Below, piece after piece: positions 33,899-43,111 of a stretch of DNA of 45,359 nt. The position numbers and the translations under genes are program-made. The stretch lies in the NCBI RefSeq assembly GCF_017873815.1, contig NZ_JAGGKQ010000022.1:1-45359 (forward strand), in the 5' to 3' direction. Every line of letters starts with the position of its first letter. Position 1 is the stretch's first letter. The notes beneath the pieces are model-generated. The model did no database searches, had not been told where the DNA came from, and saw only the letters and a list, made by a program, of their open reading frames with translations. Origin of the DNA: Halorubrum alkaliphilum (GTDB taxonomy: Archaea; Halobacteriota; Halobacteria; Halobacteriales; Haloferacaceae).

Positions 33899-34900
33899 TC
33901 AGGCACCCCGCTGTCCTTCGTCCAGGTTCGGGTCCAACGCGTCACGGAACCAATCGCCGAGCAGGTTCACGGCGATCACCGTCAACACGATACCGATGCC
34001 GGGAAGCGTCGACACCCACGGTCGGGTCCGAAGAATGTCCTGTCCGCGTTCGATCTCGTACCCCCACGAGAGCGTCGTCCCCGAGAACCCAAGATACGCT
34101 AACGACGCCTCCAGAAGAATGATCACTGCCACTTGGATCGTCGCGAGCACGATGATCGGGGTGACGCTGTTGGGGAGGACGTGACCGATCAATACGTCGC
34201 GATCGGTCGTTCCGAAGCTCTTTGCCGCCTTGACGTACTCCTCATTGCGCAGCGACAACGCCTCTCCGCGGGCGACACGGGCGAACCACACCCAGATCAC
34301 GAGCGCGGCGACGATCGTGACGGTCCCCGGTATCGGTATCGATTCGGGCATCCCGTCCGCGAGCCCGAGAGAGACGATCGGATCGGGCACGTACACCGGT
34401 GATTCCCCGAACACCCCGATCAACGCGAGCGCGAGAACGAGCGCCGGGAACGCCAGCATCGTGTCCGCGACCCGCATGAGCGCGTCGTCGACCCGCCCCC
34501 CGTAGTACCCCGCGATCAACCCGATCGGCACTCCGACGAGCATCGCCATCAACGTGGCGGAGAACCCGACCAGTAACGATATCCGCGCGCCATACACGAA
34601 CCTGGAGTACACGTCCTGTCCGACGTTGTTCGTTCCGAGGACGTGTGCGGAGTCCGCGGTCACTTCCACCTCCTGTATCTCGCCGTCGACCGCGATCTGT
34701 GTCGTGTACTCGGTCCCGATCGGCGGGTACGCGTTTCCGCCCTCGTCGTAGTATCCCGTCCGGGTCGGATCGTGTGTCGCCAACAGCGGCGCGAACACTG
34801 CCATCAGCACGATACTTACGAGAAGCACCATCCCGATCTTCGGGAGGAGGCTCTCACGGAACGTCCGTCGGAGATTGGAGGTGATCCTATCGGAGATCAT
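33899..34900 (-). CDS. dppC: ABC transporter permease (DppC type)
   Basis: 333 aa. N-terminal helix, a long extracellular loop (about 45-100, with a YPPIGTEYTTQ segment), then the BPD_transp_1 membrane domain. The coupling EAA loop reads EYVKAAKSFGTTDRDVLIGH (about 216-235). Six helices are predicted overall. The loop between helices 1 and 2 is larger than in enterobacterial DppC, as is common in haloarchaea. The first codon overlaps the dppB stop by four bases. Confidence 0.93.
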   Translation of the reverse strand: MISDRITSNLRRTFRESLLPKIGMVLLVSIVLMAVFAPLLATHDPTRTGYYDEGGNAYPPIGTEYTTQIAVDGEIQEVEVTADSAHVLGTNNVGQDVYSRFVYGARISLLVGFSATLMAMLVGVPIGLIAGYYGGRVDDALMRVADTMLAFPALVLALALIGVFGESPVYVPDPIVSLGLADGMPESIPIPGTVTIVAALVIWVWFARVARGEALSLRNEEYVKAAKSFGTTDRDVLIGHVLPNSVTPIIVLATIQVAVIILLEASLAYLGFSGTTLSWGYEIERGQDILRTRPWVSTLPGIGIVLTVIAVNLLGDWFRDALDPNLDEGQRGA

Positions 34901-35886
34901 TCGTCGTTCACCCGTGGGTCGAGGGAGGAGTACAGCGCGTCAACGAAGACGTTGATCGTCACGAACGCGACGGCGATGAACACGATTATGCCCTGCATCA
35001 GTGGCCAGTCACGCGCGTCAAGCGCGTCGATGAGCCGAAGCCCGAGCCCCGGCCAGTTGAACACGGTTTCCGTGATCACGGCACCACCCATCAGGGTACC
35101 CATCTGGAGTCCCAAGACGGTCAGGATCGGGATCATCGTGTTCCGGAGGACGTGTTTGTACCGGACGAGCACCGCCGGAAGCCCCTTCGCTCTCGTCGCC
35201 GTCACGTACGGTTTACCGAGTTCGTCGACCATCCCGCTGCGAGTCAGCCGCGTGATGAGTGCGGTGAAGTACGTTCCGAGCGTGAGCGCCGGCAGCGTGA
35301 TATGTTGGAGCCACGTGAGGAGATCGCCCGCCGAGCCGAACGCGACGAGCGTCCATATCGCTTCGACGAGTCCGACCGGACGCCGTCCGGTCGGGAAGAT
35401 CCCGAGCCAGACGCCGAAAAGCAGGATCAACATCAATCCGAGCCAGAAGTTCGGCGTACTGATCCCGAGCAGGGAGAACAGCGTCGCCCCGTAATCGGCG
35501 GGTTCGTTCCGGCGAGTCGCCGACACCACGCCGAGCGGGATCGCGATGACAAGCGCGACGACCGTTGCCGCGATGGCGAGCTCGAGGGTGGCAGGGATCC
35601 GCTCTATCACCATCGCCTCCACCTCGCGGTTCGAGCGCCAAGAGTAGCCGAAGTCGCCGATGAGCAGCCCCTGTACGTAATCGAGGTACTGAACGTAGAT
35701 CGGCTCGTCGAGGCCTTCCTGTGCTCGCACCCGAGCGATCGTCTCCGCGGTCGCCCCCTCGCCGAGCATCAACGTTGCCGGGTCCCCGGGCGAGACCGCT
35801 CGAAGCCCGAACATGATCGTCACTACGCCCCAGACGACGAACACCGCCTGAAGCGTCCGCCGTACGAGGAACTTCGCGATCGACAT
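34897..35886 (-). CDS. dppB: ABC transporter permease (DppB type)
   Basis: 329 aa membrane protein with the N-terminal TPR-like DppB start (MSIAKFLVRRTLQAVFVVWG) and the BPD_transp_1 domain. The EAA loop includes YVTATRAKGLPAVLVRYKHV (about 223-242). Six helices predicted. It forms the channel with DppC. 82 bp separate it from the substrate-binding gene upstream, the longest spacing in the operon. Confidence 0.93.
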   Translation of the reverse strand: MSIAKFLVRRTLQAVFVVWGVVTIMFGLRAVSPGDPATLMLGEGATAETIARVRAQEGLDEPIYVQYLDYVQGLLIGDFGYSWRSNREVEAMVIERIPATLELAIAATVVALVIAIPLGVVSATRRNEPADYGATLFSLLGISTPNFWLGLMLILLFGVWLGIFPTGRRPVGLVEAIWTLVAFGSAGDLLTWLQHITLPALTLGTYFTALITRLTRSGMVDELGKPYVTATRAKGLPAVLVRYKHVLRNTMIPILTVLGLQMGTLMGGAVITETVFNWPGLGLRLIDALDARDWPLMQGIIVFIAVAFVTINVFVDALYSSLDPRVNDE

Positions 35887-35968
35887 CTGGATATGTGCTC
35901 GAAACCCGCGCCACGATAATTACCTTTCGACACGATCATCGACGTCGACGAACACGGCAGCCGGGAGG

Positions 35969-37552
35969 TTACTGGTTCATCCCCCAGACGTACACCGTTT
36001 CGTCCTCGCGGGGGTCCCACTGGATGTCCTCGCGAACGCCGTAGATGCTCTCTTGGGTGTGCAAGAAGACGAACGGTGCCTTCTCGTGGGCGATCCGATT
36101 GACCTCTTCGAGTTGCGCGCGACGCTCGTCCGGGTCCTCGATCGACTGGCTCTCCGCGATCGCGTCGCTGAGTTCCTCGTCGTCGAACGACCGCGTCTCG
36201 GCGTCCTGGCTGAAGAAGCCCTGTACGCCGTAGTCGGTGTCGCCCGTGATCGTTCCCCAGCCGATCATGTAGAACGGGATCTCGATCACGTCGGGGTCGA
36301 CACCGGCGGAGTTCGCGTCGGAGACGACGCCGAAGTCGACGATGTTTGCCTCACAGTTGACGTTGTCGAGCTGGTCGATCTGGTCGGCCGCCGTTTCGCC
36401 GACGGCGGCGTCGTTGAGGTACCGACCCTGCGGAACGGTGAGCTCGATCTCGATCCCGCCGTAGCCGCTGTCCTCGACGAGGCTCTCGGCCATTCCGATG
36501 TCCTGTTCGTAGGGTTCGATGTCGGAGTTGAACCCGTTGATGCCGGGCGCGACCGGCTGTCCGCGGGCCTCGCCGAAACCGCTGAGCACCGAGTCGACGA
36601 TCCCTGCGTTGTCGACGGCGTAGTTCATCGCCTGCCGGAACTCCTGGCTGTCGAACGGCTCGACGGTGTTTTTCATCGGCAGGAAGATGTTCCGGAAGCT
36701 CGTCACGCGACGGATCTCGACGTTGTCGGCGTTCTGTACCGTGTTGACGTCCTCGGGGAGGATGTTGATCGTCACGTCCGTCTCGCCGGTTTCGAGCGAA
36801 CTGACCCGGCCGCTGGACTCGCCGTCCGAGTTAAAAACGACGCGCTCGAAGGGTGGCTCCTCGCCCCAGTAGTCGTCGAACCGCTCCAACACGACCTCCT
36901 CGCCGGAGGTGAACTCGACGACCTCGTAGGGGCCGGTTCCGTTGAAGTCCTCGGGGTCCGCACCGGAGATGGACTCACCTTCCTGATCGGCGTCGTGGTT
37001 CTCGATCGACCAGTCGCGGTTCATCGCGCGGGCGTAGTTTCCGAATTCGAACTCGGCGAGCCCGGGCGCGCCGCTATAAGAGATCTCTACCGTCGTGTCG
37101 TCCATCGCCTCGGCACCGGTGATCGAGCCAAGCCCGAACGCGCCGATGTCGCTGGCGACGCCGATGTCGTTGTCGACGGTCCGGTTGATCGTCCACGCGA
37201 CGTCCTCCGCGGTCATGTCGTCGCCGTTGTGGAACACCACGTCGTCCCGAAGTTGGAGTTCGGTCACCCCGCCGCCGAGGATCTCCGTCTCCTCGACTAC
37301 CCGCGGGAAGATACCGTCACCGGGCTCGAAGTCGAACAGCGGCTCGTAAATGTGGTCCAACACGTCGAAGTAGTCCCCGGTGATGTGATCGAGCGGGTCG
37401 ATCGTGTCGGGGAACTGTGACAACGTGATCGTGAGTTCGTCCGGCGCTTCCTCGCCGAGACACCCGGCGAGGCCGGCCATCGAAACGCCGGCGACGCCGG
37501 TAGCTTTCAGCACGTCCCGTCGACGAAGGTCGAATCCTGATCCTTGCGACAT
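35969..37552 (-). CDS. dppA: Tat-exported substrate-binding lipoprotein of the ABC importer
   Basis: 527 aa, SBP_bac_5 family (peptide/nickel/opine type). LRRRDVLK (9-16) is a twin-arginine signal and GLAGC (C31) the lipobox, so the protein is lipid-anchored outside the membrane. The mature part has the family's IDPLDHITGDYFDVLDHIYE beginning and the conserved FHNGDDMTAEDV segment. The ligand is not predictable: dipeptides, oligopeptides, nickel or sugars are all known in this family. First gene of the operon, with its own TATA box 28 nt upstream. Confidence 0.92.
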   Translation of the reverse strand: MSQGSGFDLRRRDVLKATGVAGVSMAGLAGCLGEEAPDELTITLSQFPDTIDPLDHITGDYFDVLDHIYEPLFDFEPGDGIFPRVVEETEILGGGVTELQLRDDVVFHNGDDMTAEDVAWTINRTVDNDIGVASDIGAFGLGSITGAEAMDDTTVEISYSGAPGLAEFEFGNYARAMNRDWSIENHDADQEGESISGADPEDFNGTGPYEVVEFTSGEEVVLERFDDYWGEEPPFERVVFNSDGESSGRVSSLETGETDVTINILPEDVNTVQNADNVEIRRVTSFRNIFLPMKNTVEPFDSQEFRQAMNYAVDNAGIVDSVLSGFGEARGQPVAPGINGFNSDIEPYEQDIGMAESLVEDSGYGGIEIELTVPQGRYLNDAAVGETAADQIDQLDNVNCEANIVDFGVVSDANSAGVDPDVIEIPFYMIGWGTITGDTDYGVQGFFSQDAETRSFDDEELSDAIAESQSIEDPDERRAQLEEVNRIAHEKAPFVFLHTQESIYGVREDIQWDPREDETVYVWGMNQ

Positions 37553-37573
37553 GGTACCATCCTTACCCGTCAG

Positions 37574-37588
37574 TTATATATATTTATT
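37574..37588 (-). promoter_or_regulatory. TATA box of the ABC-importer operon
   Basis: AATAAATATATATAA on the minus strand centred about 28 nt before the ATG at 37552: strong TATA, leaderless spacing. Between it and idsA (37589-37749) two imperfect copies of an ACAAC..GCGACC motif recur 34 bp apart (37678 and 37712). Confidence 0.65.
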
Positions 37589-37749
37589 GGTAGGGGATCG
37601 CCGTACTCCGGCGAGATCGCGGACGTACGCCGATCCGGTCGTCGGAAAAGAGTGACCCCCGGAACGGGATCGATCGTACAACAGAAGCGACCATACGATG
37701 AGACCGACCGCACAACGGGAGCGACCGGTACGGATCCCTGAGTTCTTGG

Positions 37750-38592
37750 CTACCGCTCCCGAACGACAACGAACTCGGCGAGATCCCGGAGGTACTCGAT
37801 CGCCTCCGTCTCCGGCGGGTTCGCATCGTCGAGCGCTTCAAGCGCGAGCTCCGACTGTTCGCGAGCTCTGTCGTTGATTTCTTCGGGCGACAGCGATGTC
37901 ACCTGTACGACCGACGGGCGATCCATCTCGGCGTCTTGGCCCGTCGGCTTCCCGAGGTCGTCGGCGTCGGCGGTGGCATCCAACACGTCGTCACGCATCT
38001 GGAACGCGACGCCGACGCGCTCGGCGTATTCGCCGAACGACTCGACCGCGTTGGGATCGGCGTCGCCGGCGACCGCGCCGAGTTCTGCGGCCGCACGGAA
38101 CAGCGCGCCGGTCTTTCGGCGTGCCAAGTCCATGTACTCGGCCTCTGTTGTCGGGCGGGCGGCGAGCTCGGTCGCCTCGCCCTCGCCCAGTTCGACCATC
38201 GCCTCGGCGACGGTTCGCATCGCCCGATCGTCGGTCGAAAAGAGTGCGAACGCCTCGCCGAGGAGCCCGTCGCTCGTCACGATCGCCGGGCCGTAACCGA
38301 ACTCGGCCCACGCCGAGGCGGTTCCGCGGCGGACCGCCGAGCGGTCGATGATGTCGTCGATCACGAGCGAGGCGTTGTGGACGAACTCGATCCCGGCCGC
38401 GAAGTCGACGGCGTCCTCGGGATCGCCGTCGAACGCCTCACAGGCGAGGATCGTCACCGCCGGCCGGACGCGCTTGCCGCCCGCGAGGACGACGTGGCCG
38501 AGCTCGTCGGACAGCTCCTCCGGCTCGGCCTCGTCGATGACCGTCTCGATCCGGTCCTCGACTAAGGCGACCCGGCGCTCCAGGTACTCCAT
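37750..38592 (-). CDS. idsA: Short-chain isoprenyl diphosphate synthase
   Basis: 280 aa trans-prenyltransferase making farnesyl or geranylgeranyl diphosphate for archaeal lipids and carotenoids. First Asp-rich motif LVIDDIID (79-83 is DDIID), with GGKRVRP upstream (38-44) and second motif RDDVLD near 198-203 followed by DDLGKPTGQD. It is shorter than the 340-350-residue haloarchaeal GGPP synthases and may be a paralogue of different chain length. The residues before DDxxD (SLVI) do not allow a firm chain-length call. ATG at 38592, probably a single-gene unit. Confidence 0.9.
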   Translation of the reverse strand: MEYLERRVALVEDRIETVIDEAEPEELSDELGHVVLAGGKRVRPAVTILACEAFDGDPEDAVDFAAGIEFVHNASLVIDDIIDRSAVRRGTASAWAEFGYGPAIVTSDGLLGEAFALFSTDDRAMRTVAEAMVELGEGEATELAARPTTEAEYMDLARRKTGALFRAAAELGAVAGDADPNAVESFGEYAERVGVAFQMRDDVLDATADADDLGKPTGQDAEMDRPSVVQVTSLSPEEINDRAREQSELALEALDDANPPETEAIEYLRDLAEFVVVRER

Positions 38593-38660
38593 CTACCGCG
38601 GTGAGGAGCCCGCCGCGCAAAGGCCTAACGGAACGCGGGTCGGTTCCGGGTTGAGCCCCC

Positions 38661-39329
38661 TCACGTGAACCGGATCCCGAGGTCGTGAAGCCCGTCGTTG
38701 TTGCTCCCTACGTTGATCAAAAGCGGTGTGACCGCCTCGATTTCGGGTGCGTTGGCGACCCCTCCGGCGTCGAGCGCGCGAAGCCCGTCGATACCCTCCG
38801 CGATATCCGTTACGATCCCCTTGGCGTCCTCGTCGTCGCCGATGACGAGCGTGTCGATCCCTAACTCCGCGTCGAGATTCGCGAGGCGAGCGGCTGCGAG
38901 GTTGTGGAACGCTCCGACGACCGCGACCCCGTCCGGGGCAGCCCCCGCGGCGATCCGCGTGACCGAACCCGCGCCGGGTTTATGATAGTGGAACCCCTCG
39001 TCGTCTCGTTTCATTCCGGTCGCCGGCGAGACGAGCACGTCACCGTCGTCCAAGGCGTCCGCCACCGCCTCGACGGTGTCACCGATGTGGTACGGCGGGA
39101 CCGCGAGCACGACGACGTCGGCCCGTTCCGCGGCCGCGACGTTCTCGAAGCCGGTCACCTCGCGGTCGAGCCCGCGGCTGTCGAGCTCGGTCGTGTACTC
39201 CTCCGCCTTCGTCTCCGCCTTCTCGGCGTCACGCGAGCCGATCAGGATCTCGTGGCGGGTGTCCGCGGCGAGCCGGAGCGCGAGCCCCTCGCCGATGTCT
39301 CCGGTGCCGCCGAGTATCGCGATATCCAT
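38661..39329 (-). CDS. npdG: F420H2:NADP oxidoreductase
   Basis: 222 aa. It transfers hydride between coenzyme F420 and NADP in the cytoplasm. N-terminal dinucleotide fold with GGTGDIGEGLALRL (7-20) and GSRDAEKA (about 32-39) binding the NADP ribose phosphate; VVLAVPPYHI and the VGAFHNLAA segment match the family. The length is standard. ATG at 39329, 68 bp upstream of idsA on the same strand and 95 bp after the PfkB gene. Confidence 0.92.
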   Translation of the reverse strand: MDIAILGGTGDIGEGLALRLAADTRHEILIGSRDAEKAETKAEEYTTELDSRGLDREVTGFENVAAAERADVVVLAVPPYHIGDTVEAVADALDDGDVLVSPATGMKRDDEGFHYHKPGAGSVTRIAAGAAPDGVAVVGAFHNLAAARLANLDAELGIDTLVIGDDEDAKGIVTDIAEGIDGLRALDAGGVANAPEIEAVTPLLINVGSNNDGLHDLGIRFT

Positions 39330-39424
39330 ATCGAACGTGGGTCCGTCACGCTCTTAGGGGTTGCGTGACCGGCCGTGCTCGCCACCGTCGCCGAGTCGGC
39401 GGACGTGGACGCAGGCGACCCGCG

Positions 39425-40444
39425 TTAGCCCCGAACCTCGATCAGGAGGTCCGACTCGGGTGACTCACCCATCATCGATCTGACCCGGTCCCACGAGAGG
39501 TCGGTCCGCGCGGTGACGGTTTCCGCCGCGATCGCGCCGCAGGCGTTCGCCACGAGCAACGGGACCTGATACTCTCGCGGGTCGTGTGGGAATCCGTCCC
39601 CGGTGATCGCCGAGTCCCGGAGCGCCGCGCCGAGGAATCCGGCCGCGAACGCGTCGCCCGCACCGGCAGTATCGACCGCGTCGACCTCGAAGCCGGGATG
39701 CGAGACGTCGCCGTGTGGGGTGTGGACGGTTGCCCCGGATCCGCCGTGTTTCACGGCGATCACGCGGTCGGTCGGTGCTCGCGGGTCGATGTCGGTCCCC
39801 GCGGCGAGCGCGTCGGCCTCCCGATCGTTCACGAACAGGAGATCGGCGGCGTGGAGCGCGGCGTCGTACTCGCGGTCCCTGACGCGTCGGCCGGGGTCGA
39901 AGCTTCGAGTCACGCCGACCTCCGCCGCGCCCGTCGCCAGCGCGGCCGCGGTCGCCGGCTGCTGCCCGGTCAGATGGAGGTGGTCGGCGGCCGCGAGGGT
40001 ATCCCGGTCGAGGTCGGCCGCCGAAAAGGACTCGTTCGCCCCCTCGTTGGCGAGCATCAGCAGCTCGCCGCCGCCGTCGACGATCACATAGGTGACGGAG
40101 GTCGCCTCCCCGGCGTCGACGAGGACGTGTCCCGGGTCAACGCCGGCGTTCGCGAGTTCGCGCAACACCAGCGCGCCCGACTCGTCGCCCCCGACGCTCC
40201 CGAAGACGATCGACCGGCCGCCGAGCCCGCCGAGGCCGACCGCCACGTTCGCCGCGCTGCCGCCACCCGACTGTTCGAGCCGTTCGATCCGGGTCTCCCC
40301 GTCCCGTTCGGGCAGCTCGTCGACGTGGATCGTCACGTCCCAGTTGATATGACCCGCGGCGATCACCTTCGGAGAGCCCCCCTGGTCGTCCGGCCGGAGG
40401 TCGGGATCCGGCGTCGGCCGGGCGGGTCCGTCTTCGTCGCTCAT
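39425..40444 (-). CDS. PfkB family kinase, probable ribose-1-phosphate kinase
   Basis: 339 aa from the ATG at 40444, which overlaps the isomerase stop as ATGA; an ATG four codons earlier (40456) is less likely. Ribokinase fold: GHINWDVTIHVDELP near 31, GGGSAANVAVGLGGLGG (60-76), and the DTAGAGDAFAAGF anion hole with catalytic D264. Because it is coupled to ribose-1,5-bisphosphate isomerase, the substrate is probably ribose 1-phosphate, as in the non-carboxylating pentose bisphosphate pathway described for haloarchaea. Other PfkB substrates (nucleosides, ribose) remain possible. Confidence 0.87.
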   Translation of the reverse strand: MSDEDGPARPTPDPDLRPDDQGGSPKVIAAGHINWDVTIHVDELPERDGETRIERLEQSGGGSAANVAVGLGGLGGRSIVFGSVGGDESGALVLRELANAGVDPGHVLVDAGEATSVTYVIVDGGGELLMLANEGANESFSAADLDRDTLAAADHLHLTGQQPATAAALATGAAEVGVTRSFDPGRRVRDREYDAALHAADLLFVNDREADALAAGTDIDPRAPTDRVIAVKHGGSGATVHTPHGDVSHPGFEVDAVDTAGAGDAFAAGFLGAALRDSAITGDGFPHDPREYQVPLLVANACGAIAAETVTARTDLSWDRVRSMMGESPESDLLIEVRG

Positions 40445-41397
40445 GGCTCCGCCCACGGCTCGGCGGCACCCTCACCGAACAGCTCCCGCATCAGCGTCAC
40501 GATACTCTCGGGCGGGAACTGCCCGTGTTCGGTGACGATCGCGTCCATGTACCGTGGCGGCGTCACGTCGAACGCGGGGTTCTCGACGCTGATGTCGCCG
40601 ATCGCCTCGCGGGCGTCCTCGTCGATCACCTCCGACTCCGAGCGCATCTCGATCTCGACGGTGTGGCCCGTCAGCGTCTCCGGGTGGAGCTTGATCGTCT
40701 GGGCCGCGGTCATGATCGGGACGCCGCGCTCGCGGGCGTTGACGGCGAGCCCCGAGGTACCAACCTTGTTGATCACGCCGCCGTCGGCCGCGATGGAGTC
40801 CGCGCCGACGACGACGTGGTCGACCGTATCGAGGTAGCGCCGCGCCGCGGAGTCGACAATCAGCGTGACGGGAACGCCGGCGTCTCGGAGCTGTTCGGCG
40901 GTAATATGTCCTTGATTGCGCGGGCGCGTTTCTTTGACGACCGCCGATATCGACTTCCCCTGCTCGACGGCAGCCTCGATACACGCGAGCGCGTCCGTCG
41001 AGTGGCAGTGGGTCATCACGGTGTCGCCGTCGGCGAGCCGGTTCGCGCCGACTCGTCCCAGATCCGTCTGTGCACGGTCGAGTTGGTCGACGAACTCCTC
41101 GACCGCGTCGACGACGTTCCGGCGAAGCGTCTCCACGTCTCGGCCATCCATGCGCTGGAGGACGTAGCGGAGGGCGTTCGGCAACGAGACGGCTGTCGGT
41201 CTCGTCTCGTGAAGGGTGCGGGCGGCGGCGCGCAGCGACGCGCAAAACGCCTCCGGTGAATCCGGGTCGATCCCCCGCGCTTGGGCCGCGAGCGCCTCGG
41301 CGGCCGCCCCGGCGATCGTCGCCGCGCCGCGGATCTCCATCGTGGCTATCGCCTCGGCGGTGTCACGTACCGAGGCGGTCGGCTCGTGTGCGGTCAT
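40441..41397 (-). CDS. Ribose-1,5-bisphosphate isomerase
   Basis: 318 aa, eIF2B-alpha-like isomerase family. It converts ribose 1,5-bisphosphate to ribulose 1,5-bisphosphate. Catalytic pair C131 (MTHCHST) and D200 (VVGADSI) aligns with C133/D202 of the Thermococcus enzyme; IRGAATIAG near 22 and the NKVGT segment (about 210-214) bind the sugar phosphates. No Rubisco is in the window; haloarchaea without Rubisco use a phosphatase and aldolase route from ribulose bisphosphate. First gene of a two-gene operon with the PfkB kinase. ATG at 41397 with TATA box 25-33 nt upstream and a palindrome between. Confidence 0.92.
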   Translation of the reverse strand: MTAHEPTASVRDTAEAIATMEIRGAATIAGAAAEALAAQARGIDPDSPEAFCASLRAAARTLHETRPTAVSLPNALRYVLQRMDGRDVETLRRNVVDAVEEFVDQLDRAQTDLGRVGANRLADGDTVMTHCHSTDALACIEAAVEQGKSISAVVKETRPRNQGHITAEQLRDAGVPVTLIVDSAARRYLDTVDHVVVGADSIAADGGVINKVGTSGLAVNARERGVPIMTAAQTIKLHPETLTGHTVEIEMRSESEVIDEDAREAIGDISVENPAFDVTPPRYMDAIVTEHGQFPPESIVTLMRELFGEGAAEPWAEP

Positions 41398-41402
41398 ACC
41401 GC

Positions 41403-41430
41403 TACCGTGGCCGCCACGGTACTTATAAAA
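41403..41430 (-). promoter_or_regulatory. TATA box and operator-like palindrome of the pentose-bisphosphate operon
   Basis: TTTTATAAG at 41422-41430 (minus strand) abuts TACCGTGG-N3-CCACGGTA (41403-41421), which ends six bases before the ATG at 41397. The dyad spans the predicted transcription start, a position suited to a repressor that blocks polymerase. Confidence 0.6.
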
Positions 41431-41639
41431 CCGGCTCCGCCGTCGGCGTCGTGGACGAGAAACCGCGCCGGCGATCGTTCACCGTGATCGCCTTTTGTGA
41501 TCGATGACGGGAGTACGTCCCGCGATACGTTGTCCCGATCGTTTATAAATGGACGAACGGGCTCGGCTGCCGACGGAGGTCGCGGTGGTCGACTGGCGGA
41601 CGGACAACGCTTTGGGTTCCCGCCTCCGATTCCGATCGA

Positions 41640-42236
41640 ATGCCGACGATCGACTGCGATCCGGCGGCCGCACGGTCCCGTCTGGAGGAGGCGAACGTCC
41701 GGATCGAGGCCGGCAACACCGACCACGAGCGGTGGCGCGCCGAGCGGGACGGGGCCGTCGCCGTCGCATACGACGACAAAGTGGTCGTCCAGGGGAGCGA
41801 TCCGACCAGGCTGACGAACCTCCTGAACGAGGGGGGCGGACGGGCCCACGTCTACTTCGACGGGGCGTCCCGCGGGAATCCCGGTCCGGGAGCGGTCGGC
41901 TGGTGTCTCGTCACGTCGGACGGCGTCGTCGCCGAGGGGGGTGAGCGGATCGGCCGCGTTACCAACAATCAGGCGGAGTACGCGGCGCTGATCCGGGCGC
42001 TTGAGGCCGCCGACGAGTACGGGTTCGATGCCGTCGACGTCCGGGGCGACTCCGAACTGATCGTCAAGCAGGTGCGCGGCGAGTGGAACGCCAACGATCC
42101 GGAACTGCGCGAGAAGCGGGTTCGGGTTCGGGAACTTTTAGAGCGGTTCGACCGCTGGTCGCTCGCTCACGTTCCGCGAGAAATAAACGACCGGGCAGAC
42201 GACTTAGCGAACGAGGCACTCGATGACCGAAACTGA
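41640..42236 (+). CDS. rnhA: Ribonuclease HI
   Basis: 198 aa; cleaves RNA in RNA:DNA hybrids. The first about 65 residues are the extra N-terminal domain seen in haloarchaeal enzymes. The catalytic domain has D74 (VYFDGASRGNPGPG), E113 (NNQAEYAAL), D137 (RGDSELIVKQ) and D187 (DRADDLANEA). ATG at 41640. It overlaps the next gene by 14 bases, indicating translational coupling. A plus-strand TTTATAAAT near 41540 is too far away for a leaderless start, so the promoter is uncertain. Confidence 0.95.
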   Translation: MPTIDCDPAAARSRLEEANVRIEAGNTDHERWRAERDGAVAVAYDDKVVVQGSDPTRLTNLLNEGGGRAHVYFDGASRGNPGPGAVGWCLVTSDGVVAEGGERIGRVTNNQAEYAALIRALEAADEYGFDAVDVRGDSELIVKQVRGEWNANDPELREKRVRVRELLERFDRWSLAHVPREINDRADDLANEALDDRN

Positions 42237-42990
42237 CGAACACGAGGGGAGCCGGGTCGCTGCCGACGACGAGAACTCCGACGACGAGAACTCCGACGAC
42301 GAACCGCCCGAGTGGGCGAGGGAACGCGCACGCGAGATCATGGAACCGATCGGAGACAACGCGGAGGCGACCGAAGACGGCGGCGACGGGATAGCGGCCG
42401 GAGCCGACGAAAACGATGGTCTCGACGAGGAGCGTCGCGTCCCCGACGTTCCCGTCGATGTCGTCGACGAGGCGGAGCGGCTCACCCGTCTCGCCCGCGA
42501 GGCGGCGGATCCTGACGCCGCCGCACACTACCGCGAGCGTCGCGACGAACTCGTAACGGACTACGAGTACACGCCACGGCTCCGTAAGGAGGACGACACG
42601 CTGGTGTTGTACCCCGACGAGTGGATGGAGTCAGGGACGGTACGGATGGACCGGATCGAGGAGACGGATCGCGCGGTCGAGGTGTCGCTGTCGGGACCCG
42701 GAGACGCCGACCGCTATCAGGCGGTGGCCGCCTACAACGACGCGGTCGTCGAGGCAGTCGCCGACCGCGCCGCCGACGTCCACGCCGCAACCGCTCGGAC
42801 GTTCGCGGCGTTCATGAGCAACCACTACGTGCGGCCCGTCGACGACGCGACGCCGGCGATGCGTGAGGAGTTTCGCGAGGAGTTTCTCCCCCGAAACGGC
42901 TGGCCGACCGACGAGCAGCTCGCGGTCGTTACGGAGTCGCTCGACAGGATCGAATCGATCGCCGAGACCATCGAGGAGTCGGACGGCTGA
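42223..42990 (+). CDS. rnhA-operon protein (DUF7108-like)
   Basis: 255 aa haloarchaeal protein of unknown function, recurrent downstream of rnhA. Very acidic N-terminus with a short repeat (DDENS twice, about 15-24). The middle (about 80-150) has YEYTPRLRKEDDTLVLYPDEW, and the C-terminal helical half is about 160-255. No membrane segment or catalytic motif seen. The 14-bp overlap with rnhA implies shared translation, hence a possible role with RNase HI (inference). The stop codon lies at the start of a 20-bp tandem duplication. Confidence 0.85.
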   Translation: MTETDEHEGSRVAADDENSDDENSDDEPPEWARERAREIMEPIGDNAEATEDGGDGIAAGADENDGLDEERRVPDVPVDVVDEAERLTRLAREAADPDAAAHYRERRDELVTDYEYTPRLRKEDDTLVLYPDEWMESGTVRMDRIEETDRAVEVSLSGPGDADRYQAVAAYNDAVVEAVADRAADVHAATARTFAAFMSNHYVRPVDDATPAMREEFREEFLPRNGWPTDEQLAVVTESLDRIESIAETIEESDG

Positions 42991-43024
42991 CGCCGGAAAC
43001 GGATGGCTGACGCCGGAAACGTAG
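42985..43024 (+). repeat. 20-bp tandem duplication at a gene end
   Basis: GGCTGACGCCGGAAACG plus three bases occurs twice, at 42985-43004 and 43005-43024. The first copy contains the stop codon of the rnhA-operon gene. Same 20-bp period as arrays at 10561 and 28359. Confidence 0.85.
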
Positions 43025-43111
43025 TGACGGAGAGACGATCCGCGTCGTGTGCCAGCACGCGGATCGCGGCCGAGTGAGACGTGAACGGCAGAACGGACTC
43101 CGAGGCGTGGA

